Below are positions 9,265-18,515 of a stretch of 64,000 bases of DNA, piece after piece (the first letter of the stretch is position 1; each line of letters opens with the position of its first letter). Source of the DNA: an uncultured Psychroserpens sp. (lineage in GTDB: Bacteria; Bacteroidota; Bacteroidia; Flavobacteriales; Flavobacteriaceae); contig NZ_CANNDQ010000004.1 of assembly GCF_947503375.1 (NCBI RefSeq), positions 124,001 to 188,000 on the forward strand, read 5' to 3'. The notes under the pieces were generated by a model. That model did not search any database. It was not told where the DNA came from and saw only the letters and a list, made by a program, of their open reading frames with translations. Both the position numbers and the translations under genes were made by a program.

Positions 9265-10229
9265 ATTTTGATAATAGAATTCCTTTAGAAGAGTTAAAGA
9301 GTGCTGTTGATAGCATCAAAGAAGAACTACGAAAAGTTATCGTTGGGCAAGATCAATTTGTTGAACTACTTATTGTAGCGCTTTTAGCAGATGGTCACGT
9401 GTTGATTGAAGGCGTACCAGGCATCGCTAAGACCATAACTGCAAAACTTTTTGCAAAGGTACTTGAAACCGATTTTAGTCGTATACAATTCACTCCTGAC
9501 CTCATGCCAAGTGATGTTTTAGGGACATCGATACTTAATACAAAACAATCTGAATTTGAATTTAAAAAAGGGCCTATATTTTCAAATATTATTCTAATTG
9601 ATGAAATTAATAGAGCACCAGCTAAAACGCAAGCTGCACTATTTGAAACTATGGAAGAGCGACAGGCTACAATAGATGGTACAACTTATATCTTTGAAGC
9701 CCCATTTATGGTATTGGCCACACAAAACCCTATTGAACAAGAAGGCACTTATGCCTTACCTGAAGCTCAATTGGATCGATTCATTTTTAAAATTAAAGTA
9801 GACTATCCTAGCTTAGAAGATGAAATTAAAATTATAGATACCCATCATAAACGTCAAGGGAAATTGCCTCAAACACTTATAAAACCAGTTTTGAATGCCA
9901 ACAAATTGGCAGATTTCAAATCAAAAACACAGGCCATTCTTGTTGAAGAAAAGATCATCAAATACATTGCTGAAATTGTATCAAAAACACGTAATCATCC
10001 ACACTTGTACTTAGGAGGTTCTCCAAGGGCATCCATTGCTATCTTGAATACGTCTAAAGCTTTCGCAGCTATAAATGGGCGAGATTTTGTGATTCCTGAA
10101 GATGTTAAAAAAGCACTGGTACCTGTTTTAAATCATAGAATTATTCTTACACCAGAACGTGAAATGGAAGGTATGACTACAGAACAGGTTGTTGATATGA
10201 TTGTGCAATCTATTGAAGTTCCAAGATAA
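9246..10229 (+). CDS. MoxR family AAA+ ATPase
   Basis: AAA+ ATPase of the MoxR class, which remodels or matures partner proteins, often with von Willebrand-type proteins. Walker A is the MoxR variant GVPGIAKT (residues 56-63), Walker B is ILIDEIN (about 116-122), followed by RAPAKTQAALFETMEE and a sensor segment ATQNPIEQEGTY. The 327-residue length is typical. It overlaps the DUF4350 gene and precedes DUF58, the usual order of this cluster. Its clients are unknown; a membrane complex with the DUF58, DUF4129 and SpoIIM products is inferred from gene order only. Confidence 0.95.
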   Translation: MEEKDLDFDNRIPLEELKSAVDSIKEELRKVIVGQDQFVELLIVALLADGHVLIEGVPGIAKTITAKLFAKVLETDFSRIQFTPDLMPSDVLGTSILNTKQSEFEFKKGPIFSNIILIDEINRAPAKTQAALFETMEERQATIDGTTYIFEAPFMVLATQNPIEQEGTYALPEAQLDRFIFKIKVDYPSLEDEIKIIDTHHKRQGKLPQTLIKPVLNANKLADFKSKTQAILVEEKIIKYIAEIVSKTRNHPHLYLGGSPRASIAILNTSKAFAAINGRDFVIPEDVKKALVPVLNHRIILTPEREMEGMTTEQVVDMIVQSIEVPR

Positions 10230-10238
10230 AATCCTAAT

Positions 10239-11570
10239 ATGAAATTCTTCAAGTCACTTTACATACATAAACAATTTTACATCTACATGGCTATTGTTTC
10301 AGTATGCTTTTTAGTGTCCTATTGGTTTAACTTATTATATCCTATTGCTTGGATTCTAGTGACTACTCTTAGTGTTTTATTTTTATTGGATTTACTGTTA
10401 CTATATCGATTCAAAAATGCTATTTCTGCTAGACGATTACTTCCTGATAAGTTTTCTAATAGTGATGAAAATCCAGTACCTATAACTCTAAATAATCATT
10501 ATCCTTTTCAGGTTGTTATTGATGTTATTGATGAACTGCCAATTCAATTTCAAAAACGTGATTTTTCATACCAAACTGTTTTAAAGCCTAACGAGATTCA
10601 TGATTTCTCATACGAAGTGAGACCTGTAGAACGTGGTGAATATTTCTTTGGTAATCTAAATGTTTATGTTTCTACACAATTAAGTATTTTAAAGCGAAAA
10701 TATCAATTTCAAAATGAACAGATGGTTGCAGTGTATCCATCATTCATACAAATGCAAAAATACGACTTCTTGGCCATTGGTAACCATCTTACTCAAATTG
10801 GTCTTAAAAAAATAAGACGAATTGGTCACACTTCAGAATTTGAACAAATAAAAGATTATGTCCCAGGTGATGATTACAGAACTATAAATTGGAAAGCTAC
10901 GGCTAAACGTGCTCAGCTGATGGTTAATCAATATCAAGATGAAAAGTCACAACCAATCTATTCAATTATTGATACAGGTCGTGTAATGAAGATGCCTTTT
11001 AACGGCTTAAAGCTATTAGATTATGCTATAAATTCTACTTTAGCTTTTAGTAATGTGGCACTTAAGAAGCATGATAAAGTAGGTATGCTTACCTTTTCTA
11101 AAACCATCGAAACCTTTTTACCAGCAGTTCATAAACTCACATATCTCAATACTATTTTAGAAGGGTTATATAACATTAGTACTCAGTTTAATGATAGTGA
11201 TTATGGGTTGCTGTATGCACAAATAAAACGAAAAGTAACACATAGAAGTCTACTTGTACTTTATACTAATTTTGAGCACCTAAGCGCCTTAAAACGTCAA
11301 TTACCTTACTTACAGGCCATTTCAAAAAAACACATGCTTGTTGTGATTATTTTTGAAAATACCGAATTGGACGATCTTGTTTCAACTGATGCTGAAGATT
11401 TACAAACCATATACCATAAAACCATTGCAGAAAAATTTGCTTTTGAAAAACGATTAATGGTTAAAGAACTACAAAAGCATGGCATACAAAGCATTCTTAC
11501 TGCACCTAAAGAGTTAACTATTAATACCATTAACAAGTATTTAGAAATTAAAGCTAGAGGACTACTTTAA
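10239..11570 (+). CDS. DUF58 domain protein (vWA-like), MoxR partner
   Basis: A 443-residue protein with two N-terminal membrane helices (about residues 14-55) and the DUF58 signature YVPGDDYRTINWKATAKR (about residues 207-224) at the entrance of a vWA-like domain (YSIIDTGRVM, then LLVLYTNFE). It starts nine bases after the MoxR stop and closes the six-gene operon. DUF58 proteins are regular partners of MoxR ATPases; a chaperone or metal-insertion-like role is inference. The gene ends 15 bases before the convergent TonB-receptor stop. Confidence 0.93.
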   Translation: MKFFKSLYIHKQFYIYMAIVSVCFLVSYWFNLLYPIAWILVTTLSVLFLLDLLLLYRFKNAISARRLLPDKFSNSDENPVPITLNNHYPFQVVIDVIDELPIQFQKRDFSYQTVLKPNEIHDFSYEVRPVERGEYFFGNLNVYVSTQLSILKRKYQFQNEQMVAVYPSFIQMQKYDFLAIGNHLTQIGLKKIRRIGHTSEFEQIKDYVPGDDYRTINWKATAKRAQLMVNQYQDEKSQPIYSIIDTGRVMKMPFNGLKLLDYAINSTLAFSNVALKKHDKVGMLTFSKTIETFLPAVHKLTYLNTILEGLYNISTQFNDSDYGLLYAQIKRKVTHRSLLVLYTNFEHLSALKRQLPYLQAISKKHMLVVIIFENTELDDLVSTDAEDLQTIYHKTIAEKFAFEKRLMVKELQKHGIQSILTAPKELTINTINKYLEIKARGLL

Positions 11571-11585
11571 CTTATAGAAATTGCA

Positions 11586-13889
11586 TTACCAATACAACCT
11601 AAACATTAAATTAGGTGTAAAACCCAATGAGAATTTATCTATCAGTTCGATTTCATTCTCAAAATCATTATTTCCAAGATACTCTCTACTAATTAGATTC
11701 TCTTTATTATATACATTTCTAATTGATAACCCAATCTTACCTTTGGTAGGGCTGTTTTTTGAAAGGTTAAAGCTATAGGTTGAAGAAAAATCCAATCGAT
11801 GGTAATCTGGGAGACGTTTGGTATTGATCCCATCGTTAAACGTAAAGCCATCTACACCTACAGTAGACTCAGTGTATGGCTTCCCAGTTTGCCATCTCCA
11901 ACCCAACGCAAATTGTAAGTTAGAAACTTTGTAACTTATTGAAGTCGTTACGGCATGAATTACATTGGATCTGGATGTAAAAAATTTGTCGTTATTTAAA
12001 TTTTGATACTTACTTTCTGATGTATTGAACGAATAGCTTATCCATGAATTAAAGCGATTTAATCGTTTCCTTAAAAATACATCTATCCCAAAACTATGTT
12101 GTTCACCAATATTAAACTGACTGTTTTCCGGATTCAAAAATCCTAATGATAATGCAGTAATGTTATCTATAGTTTTATAGTAATTATCAACATCTAAAGT
12201 CCAACCGTTATTGGTATAAATAAAACCAGCAGAAACTTGTTGACTTTTAATTATTGGGAATTGATTACCATTTGCTAATCGCCATACTCTATTTTCTAGA
12301 GAAAGGTCGCTTATAATGGTTTCATCAATTTCGCTGATGATTTGATTTTTAATTTCGCCTGAAACCTGCAACTTCACATTTTTGAAAAGCCGTTTATAAA
12401 GTAACAATCTAGGTTCAAAACGAAAGGTATCCAACTCATCAAAATAAGTAGCTCTTATACCAAAAGAAACATCAAACCACTTAGGGCTTTTGTATTGATA
12501 ATTTCCGTACAGACTATGGGTTTGTACTACAGTTTTATCTTCATCTAAAATAAATTCTAAACCAGTAGTGGTATTCAAAAATGCATAACCAACATCTTTA
12601 AGAACGTATTGATAACCTATAGTAGCTATATTATTGTTATTAATTGTTTGTTGAAATTCGGTTGAAATTCCTGAATCGAAAATCACATTACGTTTCTCAA
12701 AATCTGAAATTTGTTGATTATCTTCTGAGGTTATAAAATTATAATTGAGTTCATACTCAGAAAAATAAGCAGAAGTGGTCTGTTTCAAATTAGGGTTCCA
12801 TTCTCTATTCCAACCCACACCATAACCTGTGTTTTTAATTGATAACACATCTGTAAATGCCTCATTGGTTACGTCATCATTAACAGTATAATCTAATTGG
12901 TTATCAATAGAAATAAAACTTGCATAAAGACTATTTTTTGCATTTGGTCTATAGTTCAACTTAATGTTATAATCTATAAAATTAAAGTCTTGATTTGGAT
13001 TGTCTCCATTTTCGATCTTAGTACTTTCAAATACTTTATCAGCTAGCCGATCAAAGGTATACGATTGATATAAATTAGTATAACTTGACCTGATTGATGC
13101 TTGAACACCTAGTTTATCTTTGATAATTGGAGCGTCAAAATAAGCATCAGTACTAATCCCATTGAAACCAAATTCTGCCTTGAATTGATCTTCAATCTCA
13201 GTATTTGTTGACATAGAAATCACGCTCGATGCGCGTTCGCCATAACGTGGATGCGACCCTTTATTGATAAAGGTAACCTGTTTAGTTGCATTTGGATTAA
13301 AGGGTGAGATCATTCCAAAAAGATGGCCTTTATGGTAGATGTTAATCCCATCCCAAATCACCCTATTTTGATCGATCTTTCCACCTCTAACTAAAAAACC
13401 AGAAGCTGTTTCGTTTGGACTTACAACTCCTGGCAATAATTGAATACTTTCTAAAACATCTGGCTCAGTAAGACCTGGCAAAATTCCTAAAATAGTTGGG
13501 CTAATTAAATACGAAGCATCTTTTTGTTTAGATATTCCTTTAGTGAGGTAACTATTAACTACTACTCGATCTAGCTCTTGTATATCTGAGCCTGTTAAAT
13601 TTTTATTTACTACAATGTAACGCTTATTAATTATTTCAAACCTCAAATTGGTTTGCTCTTCTATAGCTGTAAGTAATTCATTAATGGTTCGTTTCTCACC
13701 TTTTAAATTTATGATCTTAGCTTGAACAATATCATCATTATACGAAAACTTAACATTATATACATCTTCTATAATTTCGAAAACATCAACAAGTGTTTCA
13801 TTATTAAAATTGGTGTAAAATTTAGCCTCTTCTTGCGAAAAGGCTAAAAAAGGTAGAATCAATAAAATACTAACAATTAATTTATTCAC
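11586..13889 (-). CDS. TonB-dependent outer-membrane transducer with N-terminal STN domain (FecA-type)
   Basis: Outer-membrane receptor of 767 residues. Order: signal peptide (to about residue 19), a secretin/TonB short N-terminal (STN) domain at about 20-105, a TonB-box/plug region (PGLTEPDVLESIQLLPGVV to VRGGKIDQNRVIWDG, about 145-260), and a beta-barrel ending in the aromatic C-terminus FRLYW. Its first codons overlap the end of fecR by 4 bases. The STN domain and the fecR/sigma neighbourhood show that it signals as well as transports: ligand binding outside would be relayed to FecR in the inner membrane. The ligand is not identifiable. The barrel has no carboxypeptidase-like N-terminal extension, so it is not SusC-type. 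Confidence 0.92.
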   Translation of the reverse strand: MNKLIVSILLILPFLAFSQEEAKFYTNFNNETLVDVFEIIEDVYNVKFSYNDDIVQAKIINLKGEKRTINELLTAIEEQTNLRFEIINKRYIVVNKNLTGSDIQELDRVVVNSYLTKGISKQKDASYLISPTILGILPGLTEPDVLESIQLLPGVVSPNETASGFLVRGGKIDQNRVIWDGINIYHKGHLFGMISPFNPNATKQVTFINKGSHPRYGERASSVISMSTNTEIEDQFKAEFGFNGISTDAYFDAPIIKDKLGVQASIRSSYTNLYQSYTFDRLADKVFESTKIENGDNPNQDFNFIDYNIKLNYRPNAKNSLYASFISIDNQLDYTVNDDVTNEAFTDVLSIKNTGYGVGWNREWNPNLKQTTSAYFSEYELNYNFITSEDNQQISDFEKRNVIFDSGISTEFQQTINNNNIATIGYQYVLKDVGYAFLNTTTGLEFILDEDKTVVQTHSLYGNYQYKSPKWFDVSFGIRATYFDELDTFRFEPRLLLYKRLFKNVKLQVSGEIKNQIISEIDETIISDLSLENRVWRLANGNQFPIIKSQQVSAGFIYTNNGWTLDVDNYYKTIDNITALSLGFLNPENSQFNIGEQHSFGIDVFLRKRLNRFNSWISYSFNTSESKYQNLNNDKFFTSRSNVIHAVTTSISYKVSNLQFALGWRWQTGKPYTESTVGVDGFTFNDGINTKRLPDYHRLDFSSTYSFNLSKNSPTKGKIGLSIRNVYNKENLISREYLGNNDFENEIELIDKFSLGFTPNLMFRLYW

Positions 13890-14812
13890 TTCGAACTTAA
13901 ATAAATGTTTCCTTTTTCTTTTTCAAAATACTGTATTTGCAATGATTTGAATACTGTTTTCAATGCAATATCTAAATCATTATGCGTAAAACTACCTGTG
14001 TATATAATGTTGCTATTAATACCTTTAGCATGAATTTTTATTTGGTATTGTGACTCTAGAGCAGGTATAACATATTTTAGAGGCACACTTTTAAATGAGC
14101 TTTCACCCTTAATCCATGTTGGATTGGAAGCAACTGTTTCCCAAGCTTCTATAGCATTACCATTAATACGTCTTACAGATCTTGTAGGTAATAAAATATG
14201 ATCTTCTCCCTTTGAACTTACGCGAACCTTACCTTCAAAACACACAACCTCAAATAAGTCACTAATCGAATTAACGTTAAACTGTGTTCCTAAGACTGTT
14301 ACTTCGCCATTTTTAGTTATAACTTTAAAGGCATTACCCTTTTTAACTTTAAAATAAGCTTCACCATCAAGATTTAAGATTCTGTTAGTTTCCCAATTAT
14401 CTTCATCATAGGTAATGGTAGATTTGGAGTTTAATATAACTTCTGAACCATCTAATAAGGTAATCGTTTTTTGCTCGCCATAATTAGTATTTATAGCCAC
14501 TATATTATTACCAAAGATTGAAAAAAGACCAATAAATAAGATAATTGATGCTGCAATACCAATATACCAAGTGTTGTTATTAAATTGCCTTACTTTAGTT
14601 TGCTTGGCTGAAATTTTATTTTGAATTTTAGCAAAAGTCTCATGAGTTGTTGCTTCTAAAGCTACATAAGTATCAACACCTTTTCTAAGTTTTATAAAAG
14701 CGTTATAATCAGCATCTGAAACCAATGCTTTAAGCTCATTATCAGAAAGTTCACCTTCTAACCATTGTGCTAAAAACCTATCTTTATTGTTATGTGTATC
14801 TTGACCTTCCAT
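13886..14812 (-). CDS. FecR family anti-sigma factor
   Basis: A 308-residue FecR-type regulator. It has a cytoplasmic N-terminus with the motif FLAQWLEGELSDNEL, one membrane helix (about 82-102), a periplasmic FecR domain (YGEQKTITLLDGSEVILNS, then LDGEAYFKV) and a C-terminal DUF4974/STN-like domain that should touch the receptor's STN domain. It would hold the ECF sigma factor encoded next door until the receptor signals. The gene lies 59 bases after the sigma gene, and that gap contains a predicted promoter of its own. Its coupling to the receptor gene is tight (4-base overlap). Confidence 0.93.
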   Translation of the reverse strand: MEGQDTHNNKDRFLAQWLEGELSDNELKALVSDADYNAFIKLRKGVDTYVALEATTHETFAKIQNKISAKQTKVRQFNNNTWYIGIAASIILFIGLFSIFGNNIVAINTNYGEQKTITLLDGSEVILNSKSTITYDEDNWETNRILNLDGEAYFKVKKGNAFKVITKNGEVTVLGTQFNVNSISDLFEVVCFEGKVRVSSKGEDHILLPTRSVRRINGNAIEAWETVASNPTWIKGESSFKSVPLKYVIPALESQYQIKIHAKGINSNIIYTGSFTHNDLDIALKTVFKSLQIQYFEKEKGNIYLSSK

Positions 14813-14829
14813 GGCTTACCTTTATTTAT

Positions 14830-14855
14830 GACAATTGTAACTAATAAAACCCTAC
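14830..14855 (-). promoter_or_regulatory. Predicted ECF-sigma promoter of the fecR-receptor operon
   Basis: Reading leftward: AAAGTAGGGTT (-35-like), 12 bases, ATTGTC (-10-like), then 17 bases to the fecR ATG. The same two blocks with the same 12-base spacing occur before the divergent lipoprotein gene at 15440-15465. GGGTT, 15 bases, GTC is a plausible ECF-type promoter. The leader would be only about 10 bases. Confidence 0.65.
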
Positions 14856-14871
14856 TTTAATTTTTATTTTT

Positions 14872-15405
14872 TTAAATATTACCAATTTGTTCTCTTATCA
14901 CTATAAGAGCAGAGTGCATTCGTTTTTCAACAGCTTTTACTGAAACACCTAATTGTTCTGCAATCTCTCTATATTTCTTTTTTTCAATTCTGTTTAATAA
15001 AAAGACTTCTTTTTGCTTTTCAGGTAATGCATTAATTGTACGCTCTAATTTATCCATGAATTCTTTCTCTAATAATATAAATTCTGGCGATTCATTTGTT
15101 TTATTTGTTTTGATACTTTGCTCGTGTTTTCGTACCACATTTTCATGCTTTATCATGTTTAGAAAAGTATTTGTAGCTACAGTATACAAATAGCTTTTCA
15201 CTTTATTATAATTTACTTTACTACAATTATCCCAAAGTTTGATGAAGGTTTCTTGTAATATGTCTTCAGCTTTATCTATATCTTGGGTTTTATAAAATAT
15301 AAAACGTCTTAGATCTTTTGCATACGACCCGTAAATAGTTTCGAAAGTTTTAGAATGGCATATATTATGTTGATCTTTAGACATTATTTGGTTTAAAGTG
15401 GACAT
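14872..15405 (-). CDS. ECF RNA polymerase sigma factor (FecI-like)
   Basis: A 177-residue group IV sigma factor. Region 2 (YGSYAKDLRRFIFYKTQDIDKAEDILQETFIKLWDN, given here in outline, about residues 26-62) and region 4 (ALPEKQKEVFLLNR to LGVSVKAVEKRM, about 122-165) are both complete, with no region 1 or 3, as in all ECF factors. It is paired with FecR and a TonB transducer, so it should be activated from the cell surface. No copy of the predicted cognate element is seen before this gene itself, so it is probably not autoregulated by it. A second Met at codon 8 is an alternative start. Confidence 0.94.
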   Translation of the reverse strand: MSTLNQIMSKDQHNICHSKTFETIYGSYAKDLRRFIFYKTQDIDKAEDILQETFIKLWDNCSKVNYNKVKSYLYTVATNTFLNMIKHENVVRKHEQSIKTNKTNESPEFILLEKEFMDKLERTINALPEKQKEVFLLNRIEKKKYREIAEQLGVSVKAVEKRMHSALIVIREQIGNI

Positions 15406-15439
15406 ACCAAAACTAAATAAAAAAAAATTAGAGAAAAAA

Positions 15440-15465
15440 GTAGGGTTATTTTTTTAAAGATTGTC
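15440..15465 (+). promoter_or_regulatory. Predicted ECF-sigma promoter of the Kazal-like lipoprotein gene
   Basis: AAAGTAGGGTT ending at 15447, 12 bases, then ATTGTC at 15460-15465, identical in both blocks and in spacing to the element in front of fecR on the other strand. It ends 47 bases before the lipoprotein ATG, a comfortable leader length. All 17 block positions match between the two copies, while the 12-base spacers differ. Confidence 0.7.
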
Positions 15466-15512
15466 TTAGTTATAATTAATCGCTAAAAAAACTCATTAAC
15501 CTTAAAATTACT

Positions 15513-16823
15513 ATGATGAAAAATTTTAAATTATTACTATTAAGCTTTGTAATTATTACTGGTTTTTTAACTTCTTGTTCTAATAACGAACCTTTAGTCG
15601 AAGAAGAACAAAATATTCAAGAAAGTCAAGCTATTACTACATCTTTAAATCAATTAAGACAACAATATAATGCTGAAGGTGATATTATAGCAGATGATAA
15701 CCCATCAGGAAATATTGTATTCGACTTTTGTTTTGATTTTGTATATCCATTGAACTTATCATATAATAATGGCACTACAGTAAGTGTTGATAGTTTAGAC
15801 GATTTAATTCTAATCTTAATCAATTCAACAAATGAACTATACATTAGTGGTATAGCATTTCCTTTTGATGTTGAGGCTTTTGATGACGACTCAGATGCTA
15901 TAGAGATCATTACTATAAATAATGAAGAAGAATTTTTAGATTTATTAGAAGATTGTGATTTTAATAATGTTATACAATGCGTTTGTACAGAAGACTTTGA
16001 CCCTGTATGTGTTGAAGTTGAGGCTCCAGATGGTGAGAGCTTTATCGTGACATACCCAAATGCATGCTTTGCGCAATGTGATGGGTTTACAGAGGAAGAT
16101 TTTGTAGATAATTGCGAAGAAGATTACAACTGTCCAGGTGGTACAGATTGCTTTACATTTAATTTCCCATTAACTATTATCACAGATAATAACGAAACAA
16201 TCACAGTAAACTCTCAAGAAGAGTTAGACAATGCACTTTATAATGCATATTATTTTGATTTTGTGTATCCGTTTGAGGTGACTTTAGAAGAAGGAGAAGT
16301 TGTAACTGTTGGCAGTGTAGAAGATCTTGAAGACCTATTAGACGAATGTTTTGATGATTACGGCAACCCAAATTGTGATTGTAATGATGATGATCTAGAA
16401 CCTGTTTGTGTAGAATATGATTCAGGTTCTGGACAAGTACAAATTCTAGTATTTCCAAATGCATGTATTGCTGAGTGTGAAGGGTTCTCTGAAGAAGATT
16501 TTGTAGATTGTGATGGTGATAATGGCAATTCAGATTGCACACCAAATGATATCTTTCTTTTAGTAACAGAATGCTCTTGGAGCGTCGGCAACTACACATA
16601 CACATTTGATAGTGATGGTGTTGTTGAAATTACAGATAACGCAAGTACTATTACAGGATTATGGTTTATAGGTAATACTGGTGGTACATCACCTGCATCA
16701 ATAATTATTCAAGGTGATCAAAACATGACTGACGAATGGTTTTTCAGTGGTTGTGATGATGATGATGTGATTGTTACAAGTACAGTAAATCCTGCGATTC
16801 CTGTATTGTACAACTGTGATTAA
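15513..16823 (+). CDS. Secreted lipoprotein with two Kazal-like six-cysteine repeats
   Basis: A 436-residue acidic lipoprotein (lipobox LTSC, Cys22). It is built as a duplication: each half has a module with FVYP-type and V-x-V-S-x-E/D-D/E-L patterns, followed by a six-cysteine segment (about residues 156-201 and 288-333). The cysteine pattern is C-x-C, then PVC, (Y/F)PNAC, x3, C, then a final C. This matches the Kazal serine-protease-inhibitor pattern (C-x7-C and Y-x3-C). A C-terminal beta-rich region with a few cysteines follows. It is divergent from the ECF sigma gene and carries the same predicted promoter as fecR, so it is probably the module's output or its regulator. Protease inhibition is inference; the fold could serve binding only. 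Confidence 0.8.
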   Translation: MMKNFKLLLLSFVIITGFLTSCSNNEPLVEEEQNIQESQAITTSLNQLRQQYNAEGDIIADDNPSGNIVFDFCFDFVYPLNLSYNNGTTVSVDSLDDLILILINSTNELYISGIAFPFDVEAFDDDSDAIEIITINNEEEFLDLLEDCDFNNVIQCVCTEDFDPVCVEVEAPDGESFIVTYPNACFAQCDGFTEEDFVDNCEEDYNCPGGTDCFTFNFPLTIITDNNETITVNSQEELDNALYNAYYFDFVYPFEVTLEEGEVVTVGSVEDLEDLLDECFDDYGNPNCDCNDDDLEPVCVEYDSGSGQVQILVFPNACIAECEGFSEEDFVDCDGDNGNSDCTPNDIFLLVTECSWSVGNYTYTFDSDGVVEITDNASTITGLWFIGNTGGTSPASIIIQGDQNMTDEWFFSGCDDDDVIVTSTVNPAIPVLYNCD

Positions 16824-16855
16824 AACCACATATACATTTTAAGTTTTTAGTTGTA

Positions 16856-16897
16856 GAAAACCCTTTTAGAATTAGCCTAAAAGGGTTTTCCTATTTT
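16856..16897 (+). terminator. Terminator after the Kazal-like lipoprotein gene
   Basis: A perfect 14-bp stem (16856-16869 with 16877-16890, 7-base loop) containing CCCTTTTAG/CTAAAAGGG, followed by a T-rich tail. The remaining bases to oxyR (to 17099) are AT-rich with no further gene seen. Confidence 0.88.
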
Positions 16898-17099
16898 TAT
16901 AAGCCAGACAAAAACCTGAAATACTCTCATTTAACTGAGCTTAGTCATCCAAACTGATTTTTCTTTGTAGTGTCAAACCAATCCTATATAGCGCATTATA
17001 ACCATTGTTTTTATTTATGAAAATTTCATTTATAATTAAAATAATTTATTATAGATTTTATTAATAGTTTTTATATTTTTATAGTCTAAATAAATTAAG

Positions 17100-18038
17100 A
17101 TGACCATAACACAATTACACTACGTACTAGCAATAGCTGAGCACAAAAACTTCACAAAAGCTGCAGAAAAGTGCTTTGTAACCCAGCCAACACTTAGCAC
17201 ACAAATACAAAAATTAGAAGATGAACTAGATGTCTTAATCTTTGACAGAAGTAAAAAGCCTATAGAATTAACAGACGTTGGCAGAAAAATTGTTCATCAA
17301 GCCAAAAACATTGTTGATGAATCAGATAGAATTCAAGACATAGTAGATCAACAAAAAGGGTTTATTGGTGGCGAATTTAAACTTGGTATCATCCCAACAG
17401 TAATGCCAACACTATTGCCTATGTTCTTAAAGGCATTCATCAAAAAATACCCAAAAGTAAAACTAAAAATTGAAGAGTTAACTACCGAAGAGATCATTGC
17501 TAGAATTAACGATGGGCATTTAGATGCAGCTATTGCTGCTACACCCTTATTACAAGAAACTATAAAAGAACGAGTCATTTACTTCGAGCCATTTGTAGCA
17601 TACATTCCTAATGACCATAGACTAGCTCCAAAGAAAAAATTAGATACCTCAGATCTTGACATAGATGATATGCTTCTTTTAGAAGATGGTCATTGTTTTA
17701 GAGATGGTGTAATTAATTTATGCAAAACCTTTAAAAATCATTTAGACGATCAATTTCAATTAGAAAGTGGAAGTATCGAGACCTTGATAAAGCTCTCAAA
17801 TGAAGGTTTGGGAATGACCTTATTACCATATTTACATACCATGGAATTGAATGACAATCAAAAAGGTAAATTGAGATATTTTAATGACCCCTCTCCCGCT
17901 CGTGAAGTAAGTATCATATATCACAAAAGCGAGCTAAAAATGCAAATTATAGACGCTCTGCATAATGTTATCTCTGGTATCATTAGAGGGGCAATTGCAT
18001 TTCAAAATGTTGAAATTATAAGTCCATTACCAAAATAA
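17100..18038 (+). CDS. oxyR: Hydrogen-peroxide-sensing LysR-type regulator OxyR
   Basis: A LysR-family regulator of 312 residues with the winged helix-turn-helix at the N-terminus (FTKAAEKCFVTQPTLSTQIQKLE, residues about 18-40) and an OxyR effector domain. The redox pair is present: Cys199 and Cys208, in EDGHCFRDG..NLC, with the same eight-residue spacing and the same numbering as in E. coli OxyR. It should therefore form the peroxide-induced disulphide and activate antioxidant genes. It is a single gene between two terminators. A katG/ahpC-type target is not in the window, but thioredoxin reductase lies 10 kb away. Confidence 0.93.
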   Translation: MTITQLHYVLAIAEHKNFTKAAEKCFVTQPTLSTQIQKLEDELDVLIFDRSKKPIELTDVGRKIVHQAKNIVDESDRIQDIVDQQKGFIGGEFKLGIIPTVMPTLLPMFLKAFIKKYPKVKLKIEELTTEEIIARINDGHLDAAIAATPLLQETIKERVIYFEPFVAYIPNDHRLAPKKKLDTSDLDIDDMLLLEDGHCFRDGVINLCKTFKNHLDDQFQLESGSIETLIKLSNEGLGMTLLPYLHTMELNDNQKGKLRYFNDPSPAREVSIIYHKSELKMQIIDALHNVISGIIRGAIAFQNVEIISPLPK

Positions 18039-18154
18039 AAATTATCATATCGTCTAATCAAAAAAAAACACGTATTGAAAGATAAACTTTCTTTACTCTA
18101 GCAATCTTTCTAAAAGACAAATAACAAAAATATTTTTTTGATGATTATGACATA

Positions 18155-18182
18155 AAAAAAGCGACTCGTAAGTCGCTTTTTT
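18155..18182. terminator. Bidirectional terminator between oxyR and the 65-residue gene
   Basis: A 12-bp perfect stem (AAAAAAGCGACT with AGTCGCTTTTTT, 4-base loop CGTA), tailed by T on both strands. It ends the converging oxyR and the small leftward gene whose stop follows at 18183. Confidence 0.92.
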
Positions 18183-18380
18183 CTATTGTTTTAATAAGAT
18201 TAAACATTGATCTAGTTCTGGATTTTGCAGAATTAACGATTTGATATAAATCTTAAGCTCTTCAATTTCATAAGGTAATAAGCGTTGAAGGGCTTTTTGC
18301 AATTCTTTACAGAACAAATTAGCATCGAAACTAACTTTTTTAAGTACAATTTTAGTGTACTCAAACATTGCTCTTGCCAT
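18183..18380 (-). CDS. Small conserved-type protein, unknown function (65 aa)
   Basis: A 65-residue protein, mostly helical and rich in Leu and Lys, starting MARAMFEYTKIVLKKVSFD and containing LPYEIEELKIYIKSL. It has no signal peptide or membrane segment. It looks like a real gene because it fills the space between a clear terminator and a free intergenic region. I do not recognise a named family with certainty. Confidence 0.75.
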   Translation of the reverse strand: MARAMFEYTKIVLKKVSFDANLFCKELQKALQRLLPYEIEELKIYIKSLILQNPELDQCLILLKQ

Positions 18381-18515
18381 TTTTTAATTGGGTTTAGGGT
18401 TTAAATAGGTAGATTTGTTAAATAAGCATTTAATTTTATGATTATACTTCTAAATGTAGTAAAAAAAATGATTTGTTACTTTTATTAAACAAAAATTTAA
18501 CAGAAAAAAGTGTCT

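Noticed and set aside
16201..16605. Long antisense open frame across the Kazal-like lipoprotein gene
   Set aside because: It is a His/Leu/Gln-rich shadow of the acidic coding strand, with no start context, signal or family resemblance.
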